Source: JANQEU01 sp965601455 (GTDB taxonomy: Bacteria > Bacteroidota > Bacteroidia > Cytophagales > Cyclobacteriaceae). From it: a stretch of 64,000 nt of DNA. Shown here piece by piece: positions 26,125-35,818 of this stretch. The notes under the pieces are model-generated. The model searched no databases and was not told the DNA's origin. It saw only the letters and a list, made by a program, of their open reading frames with translations. The stretch covers positions 4,154,001-4,218,000 of the forward strand of contig OZ271831.1 in the NCBI GenBank assembly GCA_965601455.1, read 5' to 3'. The stretch's first letter is position 1, and every line of letters starts with the position of its first letter. The position numbers and the translations under genes were made by a program.

Positions 26125-28665
26125 TTATTTCTCCTTACCTTCTTCCTTTGTCTTTTTCTTCTTCAATTTGATGTCCAATTCGTCACTTTTACCATCCCAA
26201 TCCGCTTGAATGGTATCGCCTTCCTGGATATCGCCTTTAAGAATTTCTTCGGCAACCGGATCCTCAAGGTATTTCTGAATGGCCCGATTCAACGGACGAG
26301 CACCATACTGAGGATCATAACCTTTTTCAGACAAGAAGTCTTTAGCCTTCTCCGTCAATTTGACCTTATATCCTAGATCCGTAATTCTGGAGAATAGTTT
26401 TTCAAGAGATATATCAATAATCTTATGAATGTGTTCTTTCTCAAGTGAGTTGAATATGATCACATCATCCAGTCGATTCAAAAATTCAGGACTGAATGTC
26501 TTCTTCAAAGCATTCTGGATAGTGGACTTCATTATATCATCCTGATTGTCTCTCTTAGATTTCGTTGCGAAACCAATTCCTGCTCCAAAATCTTTGAGGT
26601 CACGAACTCCGATATTAGAGGTCATGATAATGATGGTATTTCTGAAATCAACTCTTCGACCAAGTCCGTCTGTAAGAATACCGTCATCAAGCACCTGCAA
26701 TAATATGTTGAAGACATCGGGATGCGCTTTTTCAATCTCATCCAATAAAACAACTGAGTAAGGTTTTCTCCTGACTTTCTCAGTTAGTTGTCCGCCTTCC
26801 TCGTATCCAACGTAACCCGGAGGCGCTCCGACCAATCGACTGACCGAGAATTTCTCCATGTACTCACTCATATCAATTCGTACAAGAGAGTCTTCCTTGT
26901 CAAAAAGATAACTTGCCAGAACCTTTGCCATCTCCGTCTTACCCACACCGGTAGGACCCAAGAATACGAACGAACCAATCGGCTTCTTCGGATCTTTCAA
27001 TCCCACTCTTGTTCTTTGAATAGCTTTGGTAAGCTTAGCAATAGCCTCTTCCTGACCAATTACACTTCCTTGCAGTTCCTCCTTCATACTCAGGAGTTTC
27101 TGTCCTTCATTCTGTGCAATTCGCTGAGTAGGAATGCCCGTCATCATACCGATTACCTCTGCAACATTCTCCTCATCAACTTTATAGCGCTTGGTTCTTG
27201 TCTCCTCTTCCCACTTCGTTTTCTCTTCGTCCAGCTGAGCAATAAGTTTTTTCTCTTTATCACGTAGCTGTGCAGCTTCTTCGTACTTCTGACTTTTAAC
27301 TACCCTGTTCTTTTCCTTCTTAACGTCTTCAATTTGCTCTTCGAGAGTAACGATCTGTTCAGGTACATTTATATTATTGATGTGTACTCTGGCACCCGCT
27401 TCATCCAATACATCAATGGCCTTATCCGGAAGGAATCGATCACTGATATATCTATCAGACAAACTCACACAAGCATTAATAGCTTCCGGTGTATAAATCA
27501 CGTGGTGGTGATCTTCGTATCGATCCTTTATGTTATCGAGGATTTGAACTGTTTCTTCTGGTGTAGTGGCATCAACCATAACCATTTGGAATCTCCTGGC
27601 CAAAGCACCATCCTTTTCAATGTACTGACGATACTCATCTAAGGTAGTAGCTCCAATACATTGAATTTCACCTCTCGCCAAGGCGGGCTTAAACATATTT
27701 GACGCATCCAAAGAACCGGAAGCACCACCAGCACCAACAATGGTGTGCAATTCATCAATGAACAGGATTACATCAGGCGACTTTTCAATCTCGTTCATTA
27801 CCGCCTTCATCCTTTCTTCGAATTGACCACGGTACTTGGTACCAGCGACCAGCGATGCAAGATCGAGTGTAACTACTCGCTTACCGAATAGAACACGCGA
27901 TACTTTTTTCTGAACGATTCGCAGGGCCAGGCCTTCTGCGATGGCTGTTTTACCAACACCAGGTTCACCAATTAGAATCGGGTTATTCTTCTTACGTCTA
28001 CTAAGAATTTGGGCAACTCTTTCGATTTCTTTTTCCCTGCCGACGATCGGATCCAACTTGTCTTCTTCAGCAAGTTTTGTCAGATCACGGCCAAAATTGT
28101 CCAGCACAGGTGTTCTGGACTTCTCACCGGATTTGGAGCTCTCTCTTCCACTGGAACCAGAGCCTCCTCCAAACATTCTACCGGATTCTTCATCTGGCTC
28201 ATCCGTATCCGACTGAGCCATCGGATTTTCAGTCTGGTATTCAAGCATTTCTTTCACAACATCATATCCCACATCGAATTTATCTAGTATCTGTGTAGCC
28301 AGATTGTCCTCATCTCTGAGAATTGACAGCAGCAAGTGCTCGGTGCCAATCAGTTGACTTTTAAAAATCTTAGCTTCCAGATAAGTTATCTTCAAGACCT
28401 TTTCGGACTGTCGTGTCAAAGGAATGTTTGCCAGGTTCTTAACATTACTGGTTGAAGTCCCTTTCGTCGCCTGTTCGATGGCGGTACGAAGTTCATCTAA
28501 GGATACACCCAGTTTTTTTAATAGTGCCACGGCTACACCTTCTCCTTCTCTTATCATCCCTAGCAGCAAATGCTCAGTTCCGATGTAGTCGTGCCCGAGT
28601 CGGAGTGCTTCCTCTCTACTTAGAGAAATCACTTCTTTGACTCTATTTGAAAATTTTGCTTCCAT
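26125..28665 (-). CDS. clpC: ATP-dependent Clp protease ATP-binding subunit ClpC
   Basis: An 846-residue Hsp100 unfoldase that feeds substrates to ClpP. It has two N-terminal Clp repeats (about 1-145), a Gly/Ser-rich linker, AAA-1 with Walker A GEPGVGKT and Walker B VILFIDELHT, a UVR/middle coiled-coil region (about 420-470) and AAA-2 with GPTGVGKT and VVLLDEIEKAHPDV, then a ClpB-D2-small domain. Length and all motifs are intact. It is a single-gene transcript ending at the hairpin at 26091. Confidence 0.96.
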   Translation of the reverse strand: MEAKFSNRVKEVISLSREEALRLGHDYIGTEHLLLGMIREGEGVAVALLKKLGVSLDELRTAIEQATKGTSTSNVKNLANIPLTRQSEKVLKITYLEAKIFKSQLIGTEHLLLSILRDEDNLATQILDKFDVGYDVVKEMLEYQTENPMAQSDTDEPDEESGRMFGGGSGSSGRESSKSGEKSRTPVLDNFGRDLTKLAEEDKLDPIVGREKEIERVAQILSRRKKNNPILIGEPGVGKTAIAEGLALRIVQKKVSRVLFGKRVVTLDLASLVAGTKYRGQFEERMKAVMNEIEKSPDVILFIDELHTIVGAGGASGSLDASNMFKPALARGEIQCIGATTLDEYRQYIEKDGALARRFQMVMVDATTPEETVQILDNIKDRYEDHHHVIYTPEAINACVSLSDRYISDRFLPDKAIDVLDEAGARVHINNINVPEQIVTLEEQIEDVKKEKNRVVKSQKYEEAAQLRDKEKKLIAQLDEEKTKWEEETRTKRYKVDEENVAEVIGMMTGIPTQRIAQNEGQKLLSMKEELQGSVIGQEEAIAKLTKAIQRTRVGLKDPKKPIGSFVFLGPTGVGKTEMAKVLASYLFDKEDSLVRIDMSEYMEKFSVSRLVGAPPGYVGYEEGGQLTEKVRRKPYSVVLLDEIEKAHPDVFNILLQVLDDGILTDGLGRRVDFRNTIIIMTSNIGVRDLKDFGAGIGFATKSKRDNQDDIMKSTIQNALKKTFSPEFLNRLDDVIIFNSLEKEHIHKIIDISLEKLFSRITDLGYKVKLTEKAKDFLSEKGYDPQYGARPLNRAIQKYLEDPVAEEILKGDIQEGDTIQADWDGKSDELDIKLKKKKTKEEGKEK

Positions 28666-28770
28666 TAATTATTCCCCCTAATAGGTAAGTAAAACTAAAG
28701 TTTATTTATGCCAATTCCCATCATGACCTATCCTTTAACAAGTACTCCACGGCAATTGTTCTTTCGATAG

Positions 28771-29391
28771 TCAGGAACCCCGCAGGATTACAGATGGGGT
28801 TTCATTTCCGAGACACATGAGGGCATCCAGGACACTTAGTCTTTCGACAAAATTGTTGCCAAAGTTCTGAAGATAAGGATTTGCTTTATAAAATATGCCA
28901 TCCGATAAATCAATTTTCGGTGAAATCTTATCCCTGGCGTCAAAAAAGGCCGAATCCAGTTCCTTTTGCCAAATTGTCGTTTGGCTAACGTTTACTTCCA
29001 GTTTCAAAAGATCAAGACATAATGTCATGGCATCTAACGATAATTCCAGAAGATATGTCGGTTGTTTATTCAATAATTCTTCAAACCTGGGATAATAGTG
29101 TTCAAAAAAAGGTGCTTTGGAGTAAGCTGACCGAATGGCTCCTTTGTGATCTTTCACCCATCGTTGATTGTAGTCAATCTTTACGTCGCAGGTCTTTGTC
29201 CGATTACCAAAGTGAACGGGTACAACCAGGTCCTGGACACCATTTGCTGTTAGAATGCGGCACCGGTTTCTGAATGTTTGTTTCCTGTAATGATCTTGGC
29301 TCTCGAACTCAATAGTGTCGTGTCGAGCCAGTAATTGAAAGAAATCGGTTCCTCCCAAATAGTGTGGTTCAATACAAATAGGTGAACTCAT
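28771..29391 (-). CDS. WbqC-like family protein
   Basis: A 206-residue protein matching the WbqC-like family: the start ICIEPHYLGGTDFFQLL, then HYRKQTFRNRCRIL and the conserved KDHKGAIRSAYSKAPFFEHYYP stretch. The family includes proteins linked to surface polysaccharide loci, with no firm biochemical role, though it is sometimes placed near glycine-type transfer reactions. It is divergent from mltG and has no glycan genes nearby. Confidence 0.88.
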   Translation of the reverse strand: MSSPICIEPHYLGGTDFFQLLARHDTIEFESQDHYRKQTFRNRCRILTANGVQDLVVPVHFGNRTKTCDVKIDYNQRWVKDHKGAIRSAYSKAPFFEHYYPRFEELLNKQPTYLLELSLDAMTLCLDLLKLEVNVSQTTIWQKELDSAFFDARDKISPKIDLSDGIFYKANPYLQNFGNNFVERLSVLDALMCLGNETPSVILRGS

Positions 29392-29443
29392 CGGTCGAAT
29401 TTAACATTTGCAATGTATCTCACGTAATCAATTAGTTCAAGAC

Positions 29444-29451
29444 TATTTTTG
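29444..29451 (+). promoter_or_regulatory. mltG -7 box (TATTTTTG)
   Basis: TATTTTTG fits TAnnTTTG and ends only 5 bases before the ATG at 29457, implying a leaderless or near-leaderless transcript. No TTG is seen at the usual -33 spacing. Confidence 0.5.
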
Positions 29452-29456
29452 CGCCA

Positions 29457-30491
29457 ATGAACAGGAAGAATATAATTGCCGGTTTCATGATAGTTTTCTC
29501 CGTGATGCTATCCTCTTTCGCTTTCTATTTCTGGCAGATGCTCTACACCCCAAACGTATTGGTGGATAAACCGGAACAGTATTTTGCAATCCCCGAAGGG
29601 ACTTCCTTCAAGGATATTCAAAATCAGCTTCATGATCAGGGCATTGTGAATGATCTGGTGACTTTCAGTTTTCTGGCCAGGTTGAAATCCTACGATCAAT
29701 TGGTTAAACCGGGCATGTATCTTCTGAAAGGTGACATGACCAACAATGAGGCGATCAATCTTCTTAGATCCGGAGCGCAGACTCCTATTAAAATGACATT
29801 CAATTTCGCTCGCAAAATTGAGGAAGTACCTGGTGTCATTTCAAGGTTTATGGCTTTTGACTCACTGGATATGGCAAAGGTCATGCTGCACGATACGATA
29901 CCAGCTCATTACGGCTTCGACTCGTTGACCTTCATCTCCATGTTCATTCCTAATACCTACGAAGTCTATTGGACCGATTCTCCCCAGAAGATTCTTGACC
30001 GGATGAAAACGGAATATGATCGTTACTGGAATGAAACACGACTGGCCAAGGCCCAGGAAATTGGAATGTCTCCAAAAGAAGTTTCCATTCTTGCTTCCAT
30101 CGTTGAAGCTGAGATCAGTAAAAACGAAGAGGCATCACGTGTAGCTGGATTATACATAAATCGATTGAATAGAAATATCCCCCTACAAGCAGACCCCACC
30201 CTGGTTTTCGCAGCAAACGACTTCAGTATTCGAAGGGTGCTGACGGTTCATACTAAAATCAATTCTCCCTACAATACCTATTTGAATGAAGGTCTTCCTC
30301 CCGGGCCGATTAACATGCCTAGCATCATCTCGCTGGAAGGAGTTTTGAACTATGAAAAGCACAATTATTTGTACATGTGTGCAAAAGAAGATTTCTCCGG
30401 TTACCACGCATTTGCCACCAACCTCAGAGAGCATAATATTAATGCTGCAAGATTCCAGGCGGCCCTGAATAAAGAAAGGATATATCGATAA
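29457..30491 (+). CDS. mltG: Endolytic murein transglycosylase MltG (YceG-like)
   Basis: A 344-residue inner-membrane enzyme that cleaves nascent glycan strands and limits their length. It has one N-terminal membrane segment (about 6-28), a LysM-like segment (YFAIPEGTSFKDIQNQL, about 43-59), and the YceG catalytic domain with Glu in LASIVEAEISK and the conserved RLNRNIPLQADPTLVFA. Its stop overlaps the thioesterase start by one base (TAATG). Confidence 0.94.
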   Translation: MNRKNIIAGFMIVFSVMLSSFAFYFWQMLYTPNVLVDKPEQYFAIPEGTSFKDIQNQLHDQGIVNDLVTFSFLARLKSYDQLVKPGMYLLKGDMTNNEAINLLRSGAQTPIKMTFNFARKIEEVPGVISRFMAFDSLDMAKVMLHDTIPAHYGFDSLTFISMFIPNTYEVYWTDSPQKILDRMKTEYDRYWNETRLAKAQEIGMSPKEVSILASIVEAEISKNEEASRVAGLYINRLNRNIPLQADPTLVFAANDFSIRRVLTVHTKINSPYNTYLNEGLPPGPINMPSIISLEGVLNYEKHNYLYMCAKEDFSGYHAFATNLREHNINAARFQAALNKERIYR

Positions 30492-30901
30492 TGTATAGCC
30501 ACGAAACACAGATCCGAGTCCGCTACGCTGATACCGATCAGATGGGTTATGTGTATTATGCCAACTACGCTGCCTATTATGAAGTAGCCAGGGTGGAGTC
30601 ATTTCGAGCATTGGGGTATTCCTATAAAGCACTTGAAGAGAAAGGGGTAATGATGCCTGTTCTGGATCTTCAAAGCAAGTTTCATTTACCGGCTAAATAC
30701 GATGACTTGTTATCAGTAAAAGCTATTATTCCCGAAATGCCCAGAGCTCGAATCCGATTCGAGTATGAAATAAAAAACGAAAATCAGGATCTACTAAACA
30801 CAGGAGAAACCACGTTAGTCTTCATTAATATGGAAACCGGTCGACCGACTCGGACCCCCCAGGTCATGATCGATTTATTCCAACCGTTTTTTGGGAATTA
30901 G
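30491..30901 (+). CDS. Acyl-CoA thioesterase (4HBT/YbgC-like hot-dog fold)
   Basis: A 136-residue hot-dog thioesterase. It has VRYADTDQMGYVYYANYAAYYEVAR near the N-terminus, with the active-site Asp in ADTDQMG typical of the 4-hydroxybenzoyl-CoA thioesterase/YbgC group. Substrates are acyl-CoA or acyl-ACP. It is translationally coupled to mltG, which is a recurrent envelope-related pairing but does not fix its role. It overlaps the convergent T9SS cargo gene by 4 bp. Confidence 0.88.
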   Translation: MYSHETQIRVRYADTDQMGYVYYANYAAYYEVARVESFRALGYSYKALEEKGVMMPVLDLQSKFHLPAKYDDLLSVKAIIPEMPRARIRFEYEIKNENQDLLNTGETTLVFINMETGRPTRTPQVMIDLFQPFFGN

Positions 30902-32016
30902 TGAGAGAATATGAACTTCTCTGTAATCCGGGTACCGTTAATGTGTCCTCTCAATATATGTAACCCGTGTGTTGATCTACCTTGTAAAGGAACTGCGATG
31001 TAACCATTCTGGGTACTAGAAATAGCCACCTCATAAACCTTACCGTTCAGATCATAGAGGTTTAATTCGTAGTCTTTGACAATACCCCAGATATCATCGA
31101 TCCTTAGCTCACTAATGTCAGAAGTTACTAATGTGGGGTAGGCCTTCACCTTATTCCCCTCAGGATTTTTGTAGTTAGCAGTTATTAATGGGAAAGTCTC
31201 CGATGTACCGTCGAAATCCGTTTGGGTAAGTCGATAATAGACTCGCCCGAAAGCTGGAGGTATATCAAAAAATTCGTAGGTAATTGGTTGATCGCTATTT
31301 CCGGCACCGGCCAATCGCACCAGTTCAGTCCAGTTTTTCCCATCATAGGACCTTTCTAATAGATAGAAGTCATTATTCACCTCCACTGCAGATTCCCAAA
31401 AAACTCGTAAACCTGACTCACTTTGTTCTGCTTGAAAACTGGTCAACTCTATGGGGAGTGTACCGGTATCATTCCCGGTGGATCCTCCGATAGTTCCATT
31501 ATTCTCAACAGTACCTTGAACTGTCAACTGACCAGATCCGCCAATTGTTACGCTGTTGGTGAGATCGCCATCAACGTTCATACTGCCATCTATGGTTATA
31601 GTGGCAGGATTATCATTACTTGTCCAATAACCCGCCCAATCAAACGAACCTCCGGAATTGACAGTGAATACCCCTTTTTCCACCTTAAACTCTTTTCCCC
31701 CATCGGTACCTACCAGGTTTCCATTAATAATAAGAGTACCCCCCTCTTTTACCGTAATTACTTCATTGGTTGTCAATGTTACACCAGCGTTGATGGTCAA
31801 AGTATATCCATCATTAACCGTTATCGGATCCGAAATATTTGAGTTGTTCGCCAGGATTGCAGATCGCTGCATATCATACCCTGGGGCTGCACCACTCCAA
31901 TCACCACCGTTGTCCCAATCAGGATTATTGGTATTTGAAGTGGTTTGAGCGATAACGTTTATAGAAATAAAGAAACAAGCAAGTGTCCACAGACCAAATA
32001 GACAGACTTTTTGCAT
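30898..32016 (-). CDS. Secreted beta-repeat protein with T9SS sorting domain
   Basis: A 372-residue exported protein. It has a signal peptide (about 1-23), a repetitive beta-rich N-terminal half (residues 40-180, patterns like GGTLIINGNLVG and GSMNVDGDLTNSVTIGGSGQL, low-complexity G/N/T), a middle typical of T9SS cargo proteins (PIELTSFQAEQSESGLRVFWESAVEVNN), and a C-terminal sorting domain ending GTRITEKFIFSH. It should be secreted through the type IX system and anchored or released at the surface. Ligand unknown. Confidence 0.88.
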   Translation of the reverse strand: MQKVCLFGLWTLACFFISINVIAQTTSNTNNPDWDNGGDWSGAAPGYDMQRSAILANNSNISDPITVNDGYTLTINAGVTLTTNEVITVKEGGTLIINGNLVGTDGGKEFKVEKGVFTVNSGGSFDWAGYWTSNDNPATITIDGSMNVDGDLTNSVTIGGSGQLTVQGTVENNGTIGGSTGNDTGTLPIELTSFQAEQSESGLRVFWESAVEVNNDFYLLERSYDGKNWTELVRLAGAGNSDQPITYEFFDIPPAFGRVYYRLTQTDFDGTSETFPLITANYKNPEGNKVKAYPTLVTSDISELRIDDIWGIVKDYELNLYDLNGKVYEVAISSTQNGYIAVPLQGRSTHGLHILRGHINGTRITEKFIFSH

Positions 32017-32092
32017 GATAGTGAGCGACGTGATTCGAAGTAAAAATAAACAAAATCACAGTTAATTTACCAAATAGCCTCTTAAGCTTAGA

Positions 32093-34117
32093 TTAATTGC
32101 CCTTCGCCTTTAGCATTTTTTCTAACTCCAGCATCTCATCCCGTAATCTTGCGGCTTCCATGAAATCAAGATCTTTGGCGGCCTTTTCCATCTTCCGCTT
32201 GGTTTCAGAAATGAGTTTCTGCATTTGTGGTTTATCCATGTAAGCCACCACCGGATCGGCTGCGATAGTCTGTTCCTCCTCGATGTAGTACTTGCGTGGT
32301 CCTTTCTTGCGGTCAGCCACATTTGTTTGGTTGAGGATTTTTTCACGATCTCCTTTAATGGTTTGTGGAGTGATCCCGTGCTCCTCATTGTAGGCCTGCT
32401 GTATACTTCTCCTCCTATTGGTCTCATCAATCGCGCTTTGCATCGATCCTGTGACTTTGTCAGCGTACATGATCACTTTACCACGATCGTTTCTTGCAGC
32501 GCGCCCAATGGTTTGAACCAGCGAACGCTCATTCCTCAGGTATCCTTCTTTATCAGCGTCCAGAATGACCACTAAAGAAACTTCCGGAAGATCCAGTCCC
32601 TCGCGTAAAAGATTCACGCCAACCAGCACATCAAATACACCTAACCGCAGTTCCCTTAAGATCTCCACACGATCCAATGTATCTACTTCGCTATGTATGT
32701 ACCGGGTCTTCACTCCTGCATCAAGAAGAAATTTTGAAAGCTCCTCGGCCATTCGCTTGGTCAAAGTAGTGCACAGCACACGATCACCCTGCTCGATACG
32801 AAGATGGATCTCCTCCATCAAATCATCTATCTGGTTGACACTGGGTCTGACTTCAATTTCAGGGTCTAGCAGACCCGTGGGTCGAATGAGCTGTTCCACA
32901 ACCACTCCCTCAGATTTCCTTAATTCATATTCACCGGGTGTTGCGCTTACAAAAACGGCCTGGTTAAGCATCTCCTCAAATTCATTGAACGTCAATGGTC
33001 GGTTGTCCAGAGCAGCTGGTAATCGAAAACCATAATCAACCAGGTTGATTTTACGACTACGATCGCCTCCCCACATCCCACGAACCTGTGGTATGGTTAC
33101 ATGACTCTCATCAATGATCATCAGGAAATCATCTGGGAAGTAATCCAAAAGACAGAAAGGTCTGGAACCAGGGGTTCTCCTGTCGAAATACCTGGAATAA
33201 TTCTCCACGCCGGAGCAGTATCCGATTTCACGGATCATCTCCAGGTCAAATTCTGTTCGTTCTTTCAAACGTTTGGCCTCCAGGAATCTACGCTCATCCT
33301 CGAAGTACTGGACCTGCTCGACCATATCGTCCTGAATCTCCCTAAGCACCTGCGGCATGTTGTCCTTGTCGGTAACAAATAGATTTGCTGGAAAAATCGT
33401 TACAATCTTTTCTTCTGAAAGCTTCTCACCAGTAAATGGATCAATTCTATGAATTGTCTCTATTTCATCTCCCCAGAAGATGAAACGGAATGCGAAGTCA
33501 GCATATGCCACGAACACATCGACTGTATCTCCTTTTACCCGAAAAGTCCCACGTTTGAATTCAGTTTCGGTTCTTCCGTAAAGAATATCCACTAAGTCTA
33601 ATAAGAATCGGTTCCTTGGAATACTATCCCCTTGTTGTACTCGAATTACATTTTTCCCAAACTCCTCCGGGTTACCGATACCATAAATGCAAGACACCGA
33701 AGCAACAACCAAGACATCCCTCCTTCCGGAAAGTAAGGATGATGAAGCGCTTAATCTGAGCTTCTCTATTTCATCATTTATGGAAAGATCTTTTTCAATA
33801 TACACATTCGAAGTTGGCATGTAGGCTTCCGGTTGGTAGTAGTCGTAGTATGAAATAAAATATTCAACCGCATTATTGGGGAAGAAAGATTTAAATTCTG
33901 AATACAGCTGTGCAGCGAGAGTTTTGTTATGACAAAGCACTATTGTAGGTCGATTCACTTCAGCAACCACATTGGCCATGGTGAACGTTTTGCCAGAGCC
34001 GGTTACGCCCAGAAGTGTTTGTGCAGGTTCTCCGTTTTCGATACTTTGAGAAAGCTGTCTTATTGCCTCGGGTTGATCTCCTGTAGGCTCATAATCTGAT
34101 TCAAGTTGAAAATCCAT
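32093..34117 (-). CDS. uvrB: Excinuclease ABC subunit B
   Basis: The damage-verification helicase of nucleotide excision repair. It is 674 residues long with Walker A GVTGSGKT (about 38-45), the beta-hairpin region YYDYYQPEAY, the DEAD-box-like DESHV, motif VI QTIGRAARN and the C-terminal UVR helix pair (DLDFMEAARLRDEMLELE). It starts 3 bp after aroE, so the two share a transcript. Confidence 0.97.
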   Translation of the reverse strand: MDFQLESDYEPTGDQPEAIRQLSQSIENGEPAQTLLGVTGSGKTFTMANVVAEVNRPTIVLCHNKTLAAQLYSEFKSFFPNNAVEYFISYYDYYQPEAYMPTSNVYIEKDLSINDEIEKLRLSASSSLLSGRRDVLVVASVSCIYGIGNPEEFGKNVIRVQQGDSIPRNRFLLDLVDILYGRTETEFKRGTFRVKGDTVDVFVAYADFAFRFIFWGDEIETIHRIDPFTGEKLSEEKIVTIFPANLFVTDKDNMPQVLREIQDDMVEQVQYFEDERRFLEAKRLKERTEFDLEMIREIGYCSGVENYSRYFDRRTPGSRPFCLLDYFPDDFLMIIDESHVTIPQVRGMWGGDRSRKINLVDYGFRLPAALDNRPLTFNEFEEMLNQAVFVSATPGEYELRKSEGVVVEQLIRPTGLLDPEIEVRPSVNQIDDLMEEIHLRIEQGDRVLCTTLTKRMAEELSKFLLDAGVKTRYIHSEVDTLDRVEILRELRLGVFDVLVGVNLLREGLDLPEVSLVVILDADKEGYLRNERSLVQTIGRAARNDRGKVIMYADKVTGSMQSAIDETNRRRSIQQAYNEEHGITPQTIKGDREKILNQTNVADRKKGPRKYYIEEEQTIAADPVVAYMDKPQMQKLISETKRKMEKAAKDLDFMEAARLRDEMLELEKMLKAKGN

Positions 34118-34120
34118 ATG

Positions 34121-34861
34121 CTATGAGTTCCAGATTCTCCAAGACTTTTCAGCCTGTAGCAGAAGCATTTCCAACCCATTCTTGACTTCCGCTCCTCTTT
34201 TCATCCCCTCTTTCATAAAAAAAGTCTCCTTGGGGTTATATATCAGATCGTAACACAAATGATTTTCGTTGATTAGTTCGTACGGAATTGGAGGTCCATC
34301 ATTCACTTCGGGGTACATACCAATCGGAGTGGTATTAATTAAGAGCTTATGTTCCGTCATAATTGATTCATCCTTTATCAAGGCGGTGTAGAGCATATCA
34401 CCTTTATCCTTAAATCTGGAAACAACTTCGTAAGGAACATTCAAATCATCCAATGCACTTTGCACCGCAAGACTCGAACCCCCGGAACCAAAAATTAATG
34501 CGGAAAAATTTAGATCGGGTTTCCAATTCGTCAACGACTTTCGGAAGCCGAAGGAGTCGCTATTATATCCAATTAGTTTCCCCCCCTTCTTCTTTACGAC
34601 ATTCACAGCTTCAACCTTGTGTACACTGGAATCGAGTTGGTCAAGGAAAGACTTGATATTGATTTTATGGGGAATCGTGACATTTACACCTTCCAGATCC
34701 GGATATCTATCCCAAATCGCAGGAAAGTCTTTAAGATATTCGATTTCGAAAAGGTTGTATCTGTGGGTCCCGGAAAGACCTAATTTGACAAACTTCTTTT
34801 CGAAGTAAATCTTTGAAAAAGAATGCCCTAAGGGATAACCAACCAGTCCGTATCTTTTCAT
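34121..34861 (-). CDS. aroE: Shikimate dehydrogenase
   Basis: The NADPH-dependent step of the shikimate pathway. At 246 residues it is slightly short, like many Bacteroidota forms. It has YGLVGYPLGHSFSK (4-17), the catalytic-Lys motif VNVTIPHKI, the nucleotide-binding GSGGSSLAVQSAL and INTTPIGMYP. It is translationally close to uvrB, with no other aromatic genes here except tyrA at 11 kb. Confidence 0.93.
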   Translation of the reverse strand: MKRYGLVGYPLGHSFSKIYFEKKFVKLGLSGTHRYNLFEIEYLKDFPAIWDRYPDLEGVNVTIPHKINIKSFLDQLDSSVHKVEAVNVVKKKGGKLIGYNSDSFGFRKSLTNWKPDLNFSALIFGSGGSSLAVQSALDDLNVPYEVVSRFKDKGDMLYTALIKDESIMTEHKLLINTTPIGMYPEVNDGPPIPYELINENHLCYDLIYNPKETFFMKEGMKRGAEVKNGLEMLLLQAEKSWRIWNS

Positions 34862-34921
34862 CTAAAATGGGTTTCACGAAAATAATAGAAAACTGTGAAC
34901 CTTGCCAATGATCCCTGACAA

Positions 34922-35815
34922 CTATGCAGTTGCACTTCTTCTATCCATCAACCAAACGATAAAAAAGCCAATAATTGCCAACAATAAAGCAACGAGGAAA
35001 AGAGCATTGAACTCAGGAAGTAACCAAATGTACCCTGTAGCTTTCTCCTTCCCTCCATCAAGGACTAGATATTCCGTTTTTTTCCAGGGCCATATGATAA
35101 GTAGCGATCCAGCAACAAACCCAGTTAAGAGAGCTACGGTCTGGTCTTTAAATCTTGCAAAAAGATAACTGAGTAAACGCGAGAACAATACCAATCCGAC
35201 AGCACAACCAATTAACAAAGGCATTAGAATTCCGAAATCAAATGAAGATACTGCTTGGAGAACAAGTATGTAATTCCCCATTAGTAGAAGAATATAGGAT
35301 CCAGATAGTCCAGGTAATATCATACTGCAAACTGCAACTACTCCACAGAGAATAATATATAATAAATTGCCGTTTGGCTGTGCTGGAGGTAAAAATGCTA
35401 TGGATGCGGCGATGGCACAACCTGCCACAAAACTCACAAGTACCGGCACATTCCAGGTCTCAATTTGCCTACCGACCCCGATTATTGAGGCTAGGATGAG
35501 TCCAAAAAAGAAAGCCAGTGTTAATGATTCGTAATTGATAAAGGACCACTCCAGCACTTTTGCTAACGACAGTATACTAACCGCCACACCAAAAAAAAGC
35601 CAGAAAAGAAACCTAATATCTGTCTTAGCGGCAAATGTTTTAAAGTCAAAGACAAGGAGTAATCTTATTGCCTGGATATCAAAACTTTTCAGAGCGTCAA
35701 TTAGGCGTTGATAAATACCAGTGATGAATGCTATTGTTCCTCCCGACACCCCTGGTATCACGTTAGCCGCTCCCATAGCCATCCCTTTAACCAACCACAT
35801 GATTGGCTGTCTCAT
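34922..35815 (-). CDS. DUF368 polytopic membrane protein
   Basis: A 297-residue protein with about eight membrane segments. It has the DUF368 signature near the N-terminus, MGAANVIPGVSGGTIAFITGIY (split here by its own tight turn), repeated in an inverted manner as LPGLSGSYILLLMG. The family is predicted to be a membrane transporter or flippase-like protein for polyprenyl-type lipid carriers in some bacteria. It begins 3 bp after the ComA-like gene. Confidence 0.9.
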   Translation of the reverse strand: MRQPIMWLVKGMAMGAANVIPGVSGGTIAFITGIYQRLIDALKSFDIQAIRLLLVFDFKTFAAKTDIRFLFWLFFGVAVSILSLAKVLEWSFINYESLTLAFFFGLILASIIGVGRQIETWNVPVLVSFVAGCAIAASIAFLPPAQPNGNLLYIILCGVVAVCSMILPGLSGSYILLLMGNYILVLQAVSSFDFGILMPLLIGCAVGLVLFSRLLSYLFARFKDQTVALLTGFVAGSLLIIWPWKKTEYLVLDGGKEKATGYIWLLPEFNALFLVALLLAIIGFFIVWLMDRRSATA

Positions 35816-35818
35816 AGA

